NCBI GenBank assembly: GCA_039931775.1
Contig: JBDTRG010000083.1
Coordinates: 36,059 to 100,058 of the forward strand
DNA: 64,000 bases
Direction: 5' to 3'
Origin: CAIWHR01 sp039931775
GTDB taxonomy: Bacteria > Pseudomonadota > Gammaproteobacteria > Burkholderiales > Casimicrobiaceae
Shown here: positions 24,675 through 33,283 of the stretch, in pieces
Layout: every line of letters begins with the position of its first letter
Numbering within the stretch: the first letter of the stretch is position 1
Program-made: the position numbers and the translations under genes
Notes under the pieces: generated by a model
Told to the model about the DNA's origin: nothing
The model's database searches: none
The model's input: only the letters and a program-made list of their open reading frames with translations

Positions 24675-25339
24675 ACGGTTTTGGCCCAAGACGGCATCGC
24701 TTCGGCCTCGCGATCGCGGCCATGGCCATGGCCGTGCTCGGCTTGGCCCCGGCTCCGGCGTTCGCCGGCGCCCAGGTCGAGGAAAAGCTCGCGCAGTCCG
24801 TCGTCCACGGACTCCAGCGCTCGATCGCCGATAACCCGGTGCCGACGAACTACGCGAATCAGGCCGCCGTGCGTCCGTGGATCGACGAGATGTCGCGGCG
24901 GCTCGCGCCGAGGCTCGCGGACGCGCGGACGCGCGAGGAATTCATCGCCACGGTCCACTACGAGGCGACCCGTGCGGGTCTCGACCCGCAGCTCGTGCTC
25001 GGCGTGATCCAGTACGAAAGCGCGTTCCGAAAATATGCGATATCGTCGGCGGACGCGCGCGGCTTCATGCAGGTGATGCCGTTCTGGACCAGGCTCATCG
25101 GCACGCAGGAGCACAACCTCTTTCACCTGCGCACCAACCTTCGCTACGGCTGCGTGATCCTGCGCTTCTATCTCGACACCGAGAAAGGCGACCTCTTCCG
25201 CGCGCTCGGCCGCTACAACGGCAGCCTCGGCCGACCGGAATATCCCGACGCCGTGCTGGCGACGATGAACCGCAACTGGCTGTACACGCCGGTGAGCGCC
25301 CCGAAGTTCGGCGCGCTCTCCGCACCGACGGTGCGGTGA
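24671..25339 (+). CDS. lytic transglycosylase (SLT domain)
   Basis: A 222-residue exported murein-cleaving enzyme. The N-terminus (RRHRFGLAIAAMAMAVLGLAPAPAFAGA) is a signal peptide. The SLT domain begins near residue 95; LGVIQYESAFRKYAISSADARGFMQVMPFW has the catalytic Glu of the ES motif and the GxMQVMP segment. It ends with GRYNGSLGRPEYPDAV. Both ends are coupled: ATG overlaps the proS stop and the gluQ GTG overlaps its own stop. The coupling suggests co-expression with tRNA-related genes rather than a shared function. Confidence 0.92.
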   Translation: MNGFGPRRHRFGLAIAAMAMAVLGLAPAPAFAGAQVEEKLAQSVVHGLQRSIADNPVPTNYANQAAVRPWIDEMSRRLAPRLADARTREEFIATVHYEATRAGLDPQLVLGVIQYESAFRKYAISSADARGFMQVMPFWTRLIGTQEHNLFHLRTNLRYGCVILRFYLDTEKGDLFRALGRYNGSLGRPEYPDAVLATMNRNWLYTPVSAPKFGALSAPTVR

Positions 25340-26295
25340 ACGCGGGGTCGGATTCATCCGCGCCGCACTACCGCGGCCGCTTCGCCCCGTCCCCCACAGG
25401 GCCGCTGCACTTCGGTTCGCTCGTCGCGGCGATCGCGAGCTGCTGCGATGCGCGTGCGTCGGGCGGACAATGGCTGGTCCGCATCGAGGATGTCGACCTT
25501 CCGCGATCGCGTCCGGGAGCGCAATCCTCGATTCTGGCGACGCTCGAACGCTACGGTTTCGCGTGGGACGGCGAAGTAGCGAGCCAATCCGGGCGCACCG
25601 CGCACTATGCATCGGCCATCGAGCAGCTCCGCGCGCGGGGCCATGTTTACGAATGCGCCTGCGCGCGACGCGAGCTCGAGACGGCGCCGCTCGCGGCCAA
25701 CGGCGAGCGCGTCTATCCGGGCACCTGCCGCGATGGCATACCCCCGAATCGAATCGGCAATCCGCAGCGCGCGTGGCGCGTGCGCGTCGGCAACGAGCGA
25801 ATAGCGTATCGCGACAGACTGCAGGGCGTGCAAGCACAGGATCTCGCACGGGACGTCGGCGATTTCGTCGTCCGGCGCGCCGATGGCCTGCACGCCTACC
25901 AGCTGGCGGTCGTCGTCGACGACGCGCTGCAGAACGTCACGCACGTGGTGCGCGGCGCCGATCTCATGGCATCGACGCCGCGACAGATCCTGCTGCAGCG
26001 CCTGCTCGGATTGCCCGAACCGTCGTACCTGCACACGCCGATTGCGATCAACGCCGCGGGCGAAAAGCTCTCGAAGCAAACGCATGCGACCGCGCTTCCC
26101 GACGACCCGCTTCCGGCGCTCGGTGCCGCATGGCGATTTCTCGACCAGCCGCGCCCGGAGAGTTCGAGGTTTCCGGCATCCGTCGCCGAATTCTGGTCGT
26201 GGGCGATTTCCGCGTGGAGCCCGGCGCGCCTGCCGCCGACCGCCATGCTTCCGGCGCCGGCGCGGTTCGAAGGGGCCGCGTCCGGAAAGGTATAA
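25336..26295 (+). CDS. gluQ: glutamyl-Q tRNA(Asp) synthetase
   Basis: A 319-residue GluQRS, a truncated glutamyl-tRNA synthetase that attaches glutamate to queuosine in tRNA(Asp). It has RFAPSPTGPLHFGS (the HIGH-like motif) near residue 15 and EKLSKQTHATALP (KMSKS-like) near 240. The zinc site is CACARRELE plus YPGTC near residues 100-130. The anticodon-binding domain is absent, as expected. GTG at 25336 overlaps the preceding stop (GTGA). The queuosine gene queG is also in the window, at 35.7 kb. The last bases carry the promoter of the next gene. Confidence 0.95.
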   Translation: MNAGSDSSAPHYRGRFAPSPTGPLHFGSLVAAIASCCDARASGGQWLVRIEDVDLPRSRPGAQSSILATLERYGFAWDGEVASQSGRTAHYASAIEQLRARGHVYECACARRELETAPLAANGERVYPGTCRDGIPPNRIGNPQRAWRVRVGNERIAYRDRLQGVQAQDLARDVGDFVVRRADGLHAYQLAVVVDDALQNVTHVVRGADLMASTPRQILLQRLLGLPEPSYLHTPIAINAAGEKLSKQTHATALPDDPLPALGAAWRFLDQPRPESSRFPASVAEFWSWAISAWSPARLPPTAMLPAPARFEGAASGKV

Positions 26296-26296
26296 T
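26291..26296 (+). promoter_or_regulatory. TATAAT promoter of the HslV-like gene
   Basis: A perfect TATAAT overlaps the gluQ stop codon, 61 bases before the next ATG. The best upstream hexamer is TTCGAA (26266-26271) at a 19-base spacing, so the -35 is weak. Confidence 0.5.
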
Positions 26297-26356
26297 CGAC
26301 GGTTTCTCCGCGGCAGTACGCGCCGCGCCGGCGCGCGCCCTCTTTCCCGGAAACCC

Positions 26357-26926
26357 ATGACCACTCTCGTTGCCGTTCGCAAGAACGACGAAATCACGAT
26401 CGCCGCGGATTCCCTGACCACGTTCGGCGACACGCGGCTTTCCGCGCAGTTCGACCGAAGCTCCGACAAGATCGTCCATTTCAAGGGCACCTACATCGGG
26501 CTGTGCGGCAGTGCGGCGCATCAGCTCGTGTTCCAGAGCATGCTGGCGAAGCAGGGCGATCTCGACTTCTCCGACAAAGCCGCGATCTTCGAAACCTTCC
26601 GCAAGCTGCATCCGATCCTCAAGGACCAGCACTTCCTCAACCCGAAGGAGGAGGAGGACGACCCCTACGAGTCTACGCAGGTGACGGCGCTCATCGCCAA
26701 CGAGAACGGCATCTTCGGCGTGTATTCGATGCGCGAGGTCTTCGAGTACACGCAGTTCTGGGCGGTGGGATCGGGTCGCGAGTTCGCGCTGGGCGCGATG
26801 CTCGCGCAGTATCCGAAGCTGCGCACGGCTTCGGCCATCGCACGGGCAGGCATCGAGGCGGGCGCGACGTTCGACCGCAACTCCGGCTTGCCGATGACCG
26901 CCTATACGGTGGCGGTGAAGCGCTGA
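26357..26926 (+). CDS. HslV-like Ntn hydrolase
   Basis: A 189-residue protein of the proteasome-like Ntn-hydrolase fold. MTTLVAVRKNDEITIAADSL resembles HslV, where Thr after the initiator Met is the nucleophile. GTYIGLCGSAAHQLV near residue 47 and the SGREFALGAMLAQYP segment near 140 match the HslV GGGNYALAAARAL region. The insert LNPKEEEDDPYESTQ (about 95-110) is not found in HslV. No hslU partner ATPase is nearby. A standalone peptidase or a relative with another substrate is possible. Aligned homologues are sometimes labelled as transporters, which this sequence does not support. Confidence 0.75.
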   Translation: MTTLVAVRKNDEITIAADSLTTFGDTRLSAQFDRSSDKIVHFKGTYIGLCGSAAHQLVFQSMLAKQGDLDFSDKAAIFETFRKLHPILKDQHFLNPKEEEDDPYESTQVTALIANENGIFGVYSMREVFEYTQFWAVGSGREFALGAMLAQYPKLRTASAIARAGIEAGATFDRNSGLPMTAYTVAVKR

Positions 26927-26948
26927 GCGACACGGCGGCAGGCGTCGC

Positions 26949-27581
26949 GTGAGCATCTACGTTCCCGGGCATTTCGCCGCCCACGATCGGGCGATCGCGG
27001 CGCGCCTCTTCCACGAGCATCCGTTCGCCACGCTGGTGACGCCCGGCGGTGCGGAACCGCTCGTCACCCACCTGCCGCTCATCCATTTCGCCGACTGCGA
27101 GCCGCACGGAACGCTGCACGGCCACTTTGCGCGGGCGAACCCGCATGCCGCGGACGCGGAACGCGCCGAATCCCTGGCGATCTTCCATGGCCCGCACGCC
27201 TATGTCACGCCGTCCTGGTACACCGACCCCGCCGGCGCGGTGCCGACATGGAATTACGCGGTCGTGCACGCGCACGGCACGATCGAGCTCGCGAAGGATT
27301 CTGCCGAGACGCGCGCTGTCCTCGACCTTCTCATTCAGCGGTTCGAAGGTTCGCGGAAGGCGCCTTGGGCGATCGGCATGTCCACCGCCAGGCTCACGGC
27401 GATGGTCGGCGCGATCGTCGGTTTCCGGATGAAGCTGAAGCGGATCGACACCAAGCTCAAGTTGTCGCAGAACCGATCGCGCGAGGACCGGGAACGCGTG
27501 GCCGCGGGTCTCGACGCCGAAGGCTACGCCGACGCCGGCGCGACGGCCGCGTGGATGCGCGCATTGGAAACCGGTTCCTGA
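26949..27581 (+). CDS. PaiB-family FMN-binding protein
   Basis: A 210-residue protein of the PaiB/FMN-binding negative transcriptional regulator family. MSIYVPGHFAAHDR starts the split-barrel, with HLPLIHF near 40 and HGPHAYVTPSWYTD near 80, then VPTWNYAVVHAHGTIEL. RLTAMVGAIVGFRMKL and KLSQNRSREDRERV near the end are typical of the family. PaiB represses protease and sporulation genes in Bacillus; here the function is unknown and may be a flavin-dependent reductase. The GTG start lies 22 bases after the HslV-like stop. Confidence 0.88.
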   Translation: MSIYVPGHFAAHDRAIAARLFHEHPFATLVTPGGAEPLVTHLPLIHFADCEPHGTLHGHFARANPHAADAERAESLAIFHGPHAYVTPSWYTDPAGAVPTWNYAVVHAHGTIELAKDSAETRAVLDLLIQRFEGSRKAPWAIGMSTARLTAMVGAIVGFRMKLKRIDTKLKLSQNRSREDRERVAAGLDAEGYADAGATAAWMRALETGS

Positions 27582-27663
27582 GCGAGGGATCGCGTCGCGT
27601 GCCCACCTTGCGCGACGCCGTGCGCCCGCCACCAAACCTGCACGCCACCGCGTGGTTCTGGCG

Positions 27664-27840
27664 TCAGCAAAGGCGAAGCGCGGACAGTTCCAGCAACAGA
27701 TCGGGATTCTGATAGCCGCGCCAGACCACGAACGCCAGCAGCGTGGCGACGATCAGGCCGACGGAGTGCCAGACTGCGCGCGCCAGGCGACCACGGGCGT
27801 GCAGCGAGGGGGTCCCGGAGGGTTCGGCAGCGGCGTCCAC
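27664..27840 (-). CDS. small single-pass membrane protein
   Basis: A 58-residue protein not usually called because it is short. From GTG at 27840 it reads MDAAAEPSGTPSLHARGR, then a hydrophobic segment at about 22-40 (AVWHSVGLIVATLLAFVVW), then RGYQNPDLLLELSALRLC. It starts 9 bases after the MerR stop on the same strand. The pattern of a MerR regulator followed by a tiny protein with a WRGYQNPDLLL-like end looks conserved in the class, from memory. Function unknown. The plus-strand gap 27582-27663 holds nothing else. Confidence 0.6.
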   Translation of the reverse strand: MDAAAEPSGTPSLHARGRLARAVWHSVGLIVATLLAFVVWRGYQNPDLLLELSALRLC

Positions 27841-27849
27841 ACGCGAAGA

Positions 27850-28908
27850 CTACGCCCGCGCGGGACTCTCCGGCAACAGGCCGAGCATCGAGACGGACGA
27901 CTGCAGCGCCTGCAGCGACGGCATCTGCGGCGGCGTCTGTGCGGTGACGCCGAACTCGCGCATCGTCGCCATGATGGAGCTGAAGTCGGCGGCGGTCTGC
28001 ACGTCGGCGATCGCCTTGGCAAGGAGGTTCACGGCGCGACCGCTGACGACCAGCGGGGTCCCGCGCGCGAGCAGCGATCGCAGCGAGCGGATCTCCTGGC
28101 CGGCGATCTTGCCCGAGATGCCGCGATCGAACAGCAACACAACGACGCTCGCCTTGTACGCCGCGGCCGCGCCGGCGATCTCCTGTGCCGGAATGCCGGC
28201 GCCGAGTGTCATGCAATTGACACCCTCGGTGAAGAGCAGGAGTTCGAGAATCGCGAGCCCCAGCTGGTTCGGATCGTTCGGCGGCGTAGCCAGCAGGACC
28301 TGTCGTGCGTCGCGCGTCGGGCGTACGAGCCTCGTGACGTCGCGAAGAAGACGCTGCGCGAGATCGGCGAAGCGGAGCTCCTGGTAATTTTCCATCTCGC
28401 CGCGTACGACGCGCTCGTGAACCGCTTCGTTCAACGGAATCAACGTCGCTTCCAGGAACTTGCGCGTGCCCTGGCCGACCAGGAGTTTCGACAGATGGTT
28501 CTGCAGCTCGCCGATGCGGTGCTGCGCGAGCAGCTTTACCGCGGCCTCGATTTCGTCGGGTAGCGGCGCCGGATCTTCGACGGTGAGCCCGAGCATCGAT
28601 TGCAGCACCGATTCGGTCAGCGGCACCACGGCACCCGCACGCCAACCTTCCGAAAGCAATTGCTTGATGAGCTTCAGCCGGGCGACCTGGTCAGGCGGGT
28701 AAACGCGATCGCCGAACGCATCGCGCAGCGGCGCCGGAAAGCCGTAGCGGCGCTGCCACATGTACAGCTGCTCGCGGCGCAGGCCGGCGATCCGGACCAC
28801 CTCCCGGATATGCAACGCGCCGCGCGCGTCGGCCACCGGCACCGGTACTTCGGTGAGCTCGGTCGGCGGCTCCCGCCGGCGGGCCGGCGCCTTGATCAGA
28901 ATGCCCAT
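27850..28908 (-). CDS. MerR regulator with degenerate cobalamin-binding domain
   Basis: A 352-residue MerR-family regulator. The winged-helix head is at about 30-95 (HIREVVRIAGLRREQLYMWQRRYGFPAP). It is followed by a helical B12-binding-2-like bundle (about 115-200) and a Rossmann B12-binding fold (about 203-330), as in CarH and LitR light or B12 sensors. The cobalamin-ligand motif DxHxxG is replaced by D212-P-N214-Q-L-G217, so the histidine is lost. The protein therefore probably senses without corrin cobalt ligation or has lost the ligand. It transcribes the small membrane gene downstream; its target genes are not obvious. Confidence 0.85.
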   Translation of the reverse strand: MGILIKAPARRREPPTELTEVPVPVADARGALHIREVVRIAGLRREQLYMWQRRYGFPAPLRDAFGDRVYPPDQVARLKLIKQLLSEGWRAGAVVPLTESVLQSMLGLTVEDPAPLPDEIEAAVKLLAQHRIGELQNHLSKLLVGQGTRKFLEATLIPLNEAVHERVVRGEMENYQELRFADLAQRLLRDVTRLVRPTRDARQVLLATPPNDPNQLGLAILELLLFTEGVNCMTLGAGIPAQEIAGAAAAYKASVVVLLFDRGISGKIAGQEIRSLRSLLARGTPLVVSGRAVNLLAKAIADVQTAADFSSIMATMREFGVTAQTPPQMPSLQALQSSVSMLGLLPESPARA

Positions 28909-29294
28909 CGTCGTCGTTCCCTAGCGTTTTGCGTCACTCTCGCGGCGCAATCTGTCCTGCACAGTTGTTTCGAGGATCCCAGTTGACGTTTTCTCGCCGC
29001 TTTGACGACGGCGGTTGGTTGGAAACCACGCCGGCTCAACGCAAGCTGTGGAACACGTGCCGTACCATGCACGATGCGTGCCAAGGGTATCGATTTGCTA
29101 TTGCCCGTACCTTCGCTTTGCGCGATGATCTCTCCGGGTTCGGGCGGAAAATCCCCGATCGGCAGCTTGGGCGCGCCTCTGCGCCTTTGGCCCGACCGCG
29201 GCTGGAAACGCCGCACGCTGGCCCGGTTCATGTGCAAGTACCGGGCCTCGTCCCCTCCCGCGACACTTGAAGAGACGGATAACGCCGCGCCCCG
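28909..29294. other. divergent intergenic region, 386 bases
   Basis: The region between the MerR gene (minus) and the 565-residue protein gene (plus). I see a TTGACG (28983-28988), but no matching -10 at a good spacing. There is no long inverted repeat and no plausible gene; short open frames here lack codon structure or protein features. Confidence 0.4.
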
Positions 29295-30992
29295 ATGTTC
29301 AGATTTCGCAAACAAACCGGCGGCCCCCTTGGGGACACCCGGCACGCCCATCGATGGCTCGCGTCGCTGCCGAGCAACGATCCGCTGCACGTCCAGCGCG
29401 AACTCCAGAACGAGTTGAACGCGCTCGCGGGGCGAACCGCAAAGCGCACGCCGGGCGTCCTCGCCGCCGTGTTCGCGGTCGACAAGGAGACCACAGGCCT
29501 CGTCAAGACGCTGATGGCGCAGTACGCCGATCTGTCGAATCGCTCGTCGAAGCTCGAGGACCGGCTTTGGCAGGGACTGTTCGACCTGCAGCAGGCCTTT
29601 CAGGCGTGCTACGCGGCGTTCGCGCGCGAGATCTCCGACCACGGACACCACAACCGGTGGATGGCGCTCCTGCCGGAGCTCATTGCGAGGCAGGTCATCC
29701 ATCTCGCTCAGGATGCGAAGATCCGCCTCTATCGTTGCGAGCCGTGGATACCCGCGAAATGGGCCGAATTGCACGCGGTGTTCACCCGCGCCTGCTCGCT
29801 GCAATTCGAGCGCCAGCCGTTGCTGATCAACGCGACCGGCGGTCCGTCGACGATCGAACGCGAGTACCTGGCCGCGCTATTTTTGCAGCATGCCGACTCC
29901 GGCAACATGACGCCGCGCCAGATCGAATGGCTCGCGGCACAGCTCGACGAATGGTGCCGGCCGTTGCGGCTCACGCTGGAACCGCAGGCGGCGGCGACGT
30001 TCTTCGTCGACCTCGCTGGAAGCGCCGGATTGAAACGCCGGTCGCTCGGGCCGCTCGAAGGGCGCGTCCTCTTCGTCGACGCGCGGCCGCTGCACGGACT
30101 GCTGCTGCAAAATCGCGCTGAGCTCGAGCAGGCGGTGAAGAGCGAGCCGCGCTCGGAAAAGTCCGCGCAACAACGCGGAGAGCTCGAACTCTTCGTCAAG
30201 CTCGTGTCGAGGTTCGACGCGGAGTTCCGGCCGCTCGCGCGCCGTGGCGAACGGATTCCCACTAGCGGCGCTGTCGATGCGATCGTCGGATTTTCCAACA
30301 TCTCCGGTTACCTGTCCGTCGACCAGAGCTCGCCTTCCAGCGAGCTTCCGACCGACCGAAGCTTTGCCAGCACGATGGACCTCGCGGTTTTCGGGCGCAG
30401 TCGTGTCGAACCCGACAACCGGGCCGAGAATTCGCGCCGTCGACTTTCGGCGTTCACCGCACCCGGCGGGCCATGGGAGATGAAGGACATGAGCGTGTCC
30501 GGATTCCGGCTGCACGCGCCGATGAGCGTCGCGACCGATTTGACACTCAGCATGCTGGTGGCCATCCACCGTCGCAGCGGGGACACCTGGGTGATGGGAA
30601 TCGTCCGCCGGATGCGCCGGTTGTCGGCCGACAACGCGGAAATCGGCCTGCAACTGATCGCCAATGCATTGACGTCCGCCCATCTCGTCGAGCAGCGCAA
30701 GGCGCGCGACGCCGATTATTCGGTGGACGGCGAGGCCGGACAGCTTTCCGGTCGCCGGTTTCGCTGCCTGTACCTTTCGTTCAACCGGAAGGTCGGCGAG
30801 CCGGCCGTGCAGTCGCTGATCATCCCGCCGGTCGAGTTTCAGCCGGCTCGGCGCTATTTGCTCGAACTGCCCGGCACGGCGCGAACGATCCGATACGGAC
30901 GGCTGCTCGAGCAGCATACGGACTGGGTCTGGACGGTGATCGAGCCGCTCGATCCGGACGTCGACGCCACCCAACGCAAATCGGCCGACTGA
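29295..30992 (+). CDS. 565-residue protein with possible PilZ-like C-terminus
   Basis: A 565-residue cytoplasmic protein, unrecognised for most of its length. It has a helical N-terminal two thirds (RELQNELNALAGRTAKRTPGVLAAVF near residue 35). The C-terminal third has the pattern KDMSVSGFRLHAP near 395, then WVMGIVRRMRRLSADNAEIGLQLIAN, resembling PilZ-type beta-barrels with a D-S-x-x-G motif. The RxxxR that binds c-di-GMP was not clearly found. No signal peptide or membrane segment. It starts at ATG with GATAACGC upstream. The GTG of the acyl-CoA synthetase follows after 10 bases, so they may be co-transcribed. Confidence 0.6.
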   Translation: MFRFRKQTGGPLGDTRHAHRWLASLPSNDPLHVQRELQNELNALAGRTAKRTPGVLAAVFAVDKETTGLVKTLMAQYADLSNRSSKLEDRLWQGLFDLQQAFQACYAAFAREISDHGHHNRWMALLPELIARQVIHLAQDAKIRLYRCEPWIPAKWAELHAVFTRACSLQFERQPLLINATGGPSTIEREYLAALFLQHADSGNMTPRQIEWLAAQLDEWCRPLRLTLEPQAAATFFVDLAGSAGLKRRSLGPLEGRVLFVDARPLHGLLLQNRAELEQAVKSEPRSEKSAQQRGELELFVKLVSRFDAEFRPLARRGERIPTSGAVDAIVGFSNISGYLSVDQSSPSSELPTDRSFASTMDLAVFGRSRVEPDNRAENSRRRLSAFTAPGGPWEMKDMSVSGFRLHAPMSVATDLTLSMLVAIHRRSGDTWVMGIVRRMRRLSADNAEIGLQLIANALTSAHLVEQRKARDADYSVDGEAGQLSGRRFRCLYLSFNRKVGEPAVQSLIIPPVEFQPARRYLLELPGTARTIRYGRLLEQHTDWVWTVIEPLDPDVDATQRKSAD

Positions 30993-31002
30993 ACCGGCTT
31001 CC

Positions 31003-32661
31003 GTGGTCGTCGACCGTTACAACGAGATTTGCGCCGCGCATCGTTGGGACGTCCCGGCCGACTTCAACATCGCCCACGCTTGCGCCACACGCTGGGCGGG
31101 CGATCGCACGCGAACGGCGCTCTTCTGGGAAGACGAGTCGGGCGAGCATTCCACCCACACGTTCGCCGACCTGCAGCGCCAGGCGAATCGGCTCTCCAAC
31201 GCGCTCCGAGGGTTGGGCGTGCGCACCGGCGACAAGGTTGCGCTGATCCTTCCGCAGCGGCCCGAGACAGTGATCGCGCACCTCGCTGTGTATCAGCTTG
31301 GCGCCGTCAGCGTGCCGCTGTCGTTCCTGTTCGGCCCCGAGGCGCTCGACTACCGGCTCAACGATTCCGGCGCCGTGGTCGCGTTCGTCGACCCGCAATC
31401 GCTGCCCAATCTGGCGCCGATCCGCGACCGCTGCCCCGGCGTCATCGCGGTGATCGGCGTCGCCGGCGCACGCGACGCCGGAACGGTGTCGTTCGAACCG
31501 CTGGTGGAAAAGGGAGCGGACGAATTCACACCGGTCGCGACCCGGGCCACCGATCCCGCGATCCTCGTCTACACGAGCGGGACCACCGGCCCGCCGAAGG
31601 GAGCGCTGATGCCGCACCAGTGCCTTCTCGGCAACCTTTCGGGATTCGTCCACTCTCACGACGGGTACCCGCGTGAAGGCGATCTCTTCTGGTCGCCTGC
31701 CGACTGGGCCTGGACCGGCGGACTCATGGACGCGCTCCTGCCCGCGTTGTATTTCGGCCAGCCGATCGTCGGCTTTCGCGGGCGCTTCGATCCCGACCGG
31801 GCCTACGCGTTGATGGCGAAGTACGGAATCCGCAACGCATTCCTGTTCCCGACCGCGCTCAAGCTGATGATGAAGGCCGATCCGCGGCCCCGGGAGCGCC
31901 ACGCGCTACGTTTGCGCAGCATCATGAGCGCCGGCGAAGCGGTCGGCACGACGGTCTTCGAGTGGGCGAAGGAAGCCCTCGGCGTCACGATCAACGAGAT
32001 GTTCGGCCAGACGGAGATGAACTACATCGTCGGCAATTCGCAGGAGCTCTGGCCGGCGAAGGGGGGCTCGATGGGCCGCCCGTATCCGGGACATCGAATC
32101 GCCGTGATCGACGACGACGCACGGGCAGTCGCCGACGGCGAGATCGGTGAAGTCGCGATGAACCGTTTCGCACCGGACGGCAGCCGCGATCCCGTATTCT
32201 TCCTCGGCTATTTCAAGAACCCCGAAGGCACGGCGAGGAAGTTCACCGGGGACTGGTGCCGCACCGGCGACCTCGCGAAGCGCGATGCCGACGGCTACCT
32301 TTGGTATCAGGGTCGCGCCGACGACATGTTCAAGGCGGCCGGATACCGGATCGGGCCCTCGGAGATCGAGAACTGCATCGTCAGGCACCCGGCAGTGGCC
32401 AACGCCGCGGTCGTCCCCTCGCCGGACGAGATGCGCGGCAATATCGTCAAGGCATTCGTCGTGCTGGCTGCCGGGCATTCCCCATCGCCCGAACTCGAGG
32501 AGGACATCCAGCAGCACGTCCGCAGATCGCTGGCGCCGTACGAATACCCGAAGGAAATCGAATTCATCGATGCGCTGCCGATGACGACGACCGGCAAGGT
32601 GCAACGGCGCGTGCTGCGCGAGCGCGAACTCGCAAGGAAGGCCCGGCCGGAATCCGGGTGA
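31003..32661 (+). CDS. acyl-CoA synthetase (AMP-forming)
   Basis: A 552-residue adenylate-forming ligase of the acetyl/medium-chain acyl-CoA synthetase group. The AMP-binding loop is YTSGTTGPPKGALMPH near residue 188. NEMFGQTEMNYIVG near 330 is motif A5. Then GDWCRTGDLAKRDADGYLWYQGRADDMFK near 418 and TTTGKVQRRVLRE at the end give the A10 lysine. The fatty or aryl substrate cannot be fixed by eye. The GTG start was chosen for its spacing; it is the first in-frame start after the upstream stop. Confidence 0.9.
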   Translation: MVVDRYNEICAAHRWDVPADFNIAHACATRWAGDRTRTALFWEDESGEHSTHTFADLQRQANRLSNALRGLGVRTGDKVALILPQRPETVIAHLAVYQLGAVSVPLSFLFGPEALDYRLNDSGAVVAFVDPQSLPNLAPIRDRCPGVIAVIGVAGARDAGTVSFEPLVEKGADEFTPVATRATDPAILVYTSGTTGPPKGALMPHQCLLGNLSGFVHSHDGYPREGDLFWSPADWAWTGGLMDALLPALYFGQPIVGFRGRFDPDRAYALMAKYGIRNAFLFPTALKLMMKADPRPRERHALRLRSIMSAGEAVGTTVFEWAKEALGVTINEMFGQTEMNYIVGNSQELWPAKGGSMGRPYPGHRIAVIDDDARAVADGEIGEVAMNRFAPDGSRDPVFFLGYFKNPEGTARKFTGDWCRTGDLAKRDADGYLWYQGRADDMFKAAGYRIGPSEIENCIVRHPAVANAAVVPSPDEMRGNIVKAFVVLAAGHSPSPELEEDIQQHVRRSLAPYEYPKEIEFIDALPMTTTGKVQRRVLRERELARKARPESG

Positions 32662-32681
32662 CGCTCGCGGCGCACGCGACG

Positions 32682-33281
32682 TCAGACCACTACGCGCCTG
32701 AGTCGCTCGAGAAATGCCTGGTGGGACACCACCCACGCCACGGCCGGGGCGACGGTCGGCAGGATCAGCGATCCCATCTGGTACGCGAACGCGATCGCCT
32801 CGCGCTGCCACGCGACGAACCCGGTCTGCGACGCGACGAGCGGTCCCGCGCTGATCGCGACGTTCTTCAGGAAATCGGCGAGCACGCCCCACGCGACGAA
32901 CGGCGTCAGCGCCGCATACCCATACGCGAGGCGGCGCCCCCAGTGCGGTTCGCGGGCGGCGAGCACCAGGGCCGCGTAAAGCGGCAGGCCGTAGGCGTAC
33001 AGCAGCATGTTGACGCCGACGGTGATCTGCCCCGCCTTGGCCCCGGACTCGCCGGGCTGCAACGCGGTTGCGAACGTGAGCGTCGAGCCCGACTGCGCGA
33101 TGCCCCGCACGATGTCGCCGAACCCGGCCCGAGCGACCAGCTCGACGATGAAGGCCGCCGGCCACGTCAGCACGGGCGCCGCGAAATACCAGACGAAGAA
33201 CGCCGCGGGCAGCCATGCGATGACTCGCACGACGAAGCCGCCAAGCGGGCGCTGCGTCGAGATCGGCGCTGCCTCGGTCAC
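32682..33281 (-). CDS. exosortase H-associated membrane protein
   Basis: A 199-residue membrane protein found next to exosortase H in other genomes. It has four or five hydrophobic segments (VRVIAWLPAAFFVWYFAAPVL, TVGVNMLLYAYGLPLYAALVLA). The start GTG at 33281 lies two bases after the xrtH stop, giving an operon, and gives MTEAAPIST. The mature loop SGSTLTFATALQPGESGAKAGQITVG may be periplasmic. It probably helps XrtH sort proteins with the IPTLxxWG-type C-terminal signal; that role rests on neighbourhood. It overlaps nothing else. Confidence 0.75.
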   Translation of the reverse strand: MTEAAPISTQRPLGGFVVRVIAWLPAAFFVWYFAAPVLTWPAAFIVELVARAGFGDIVRGIAQSGSTLTFATALQPGESGAKAGQITVGVNMLLYAYGLPLYAALVLAAREPHWGRRLAYGYAALTPFVAWGVLADFLKNVAISAGPLVASQTGFVAWQREAIAFAYQMGSLILPTVAPAVAWVVSHQAFLERLRRVVV

Positions 33282-33283
33282 CG

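Noticed and set aside
29295..30992. Firm PilZ c-di-GMP receptor call for the 565-residue protein
   Set aside because: The D-S-x-x-G-like motif is there, but the RxxxR ligand motif was not clearly found, so the call is left tentative.
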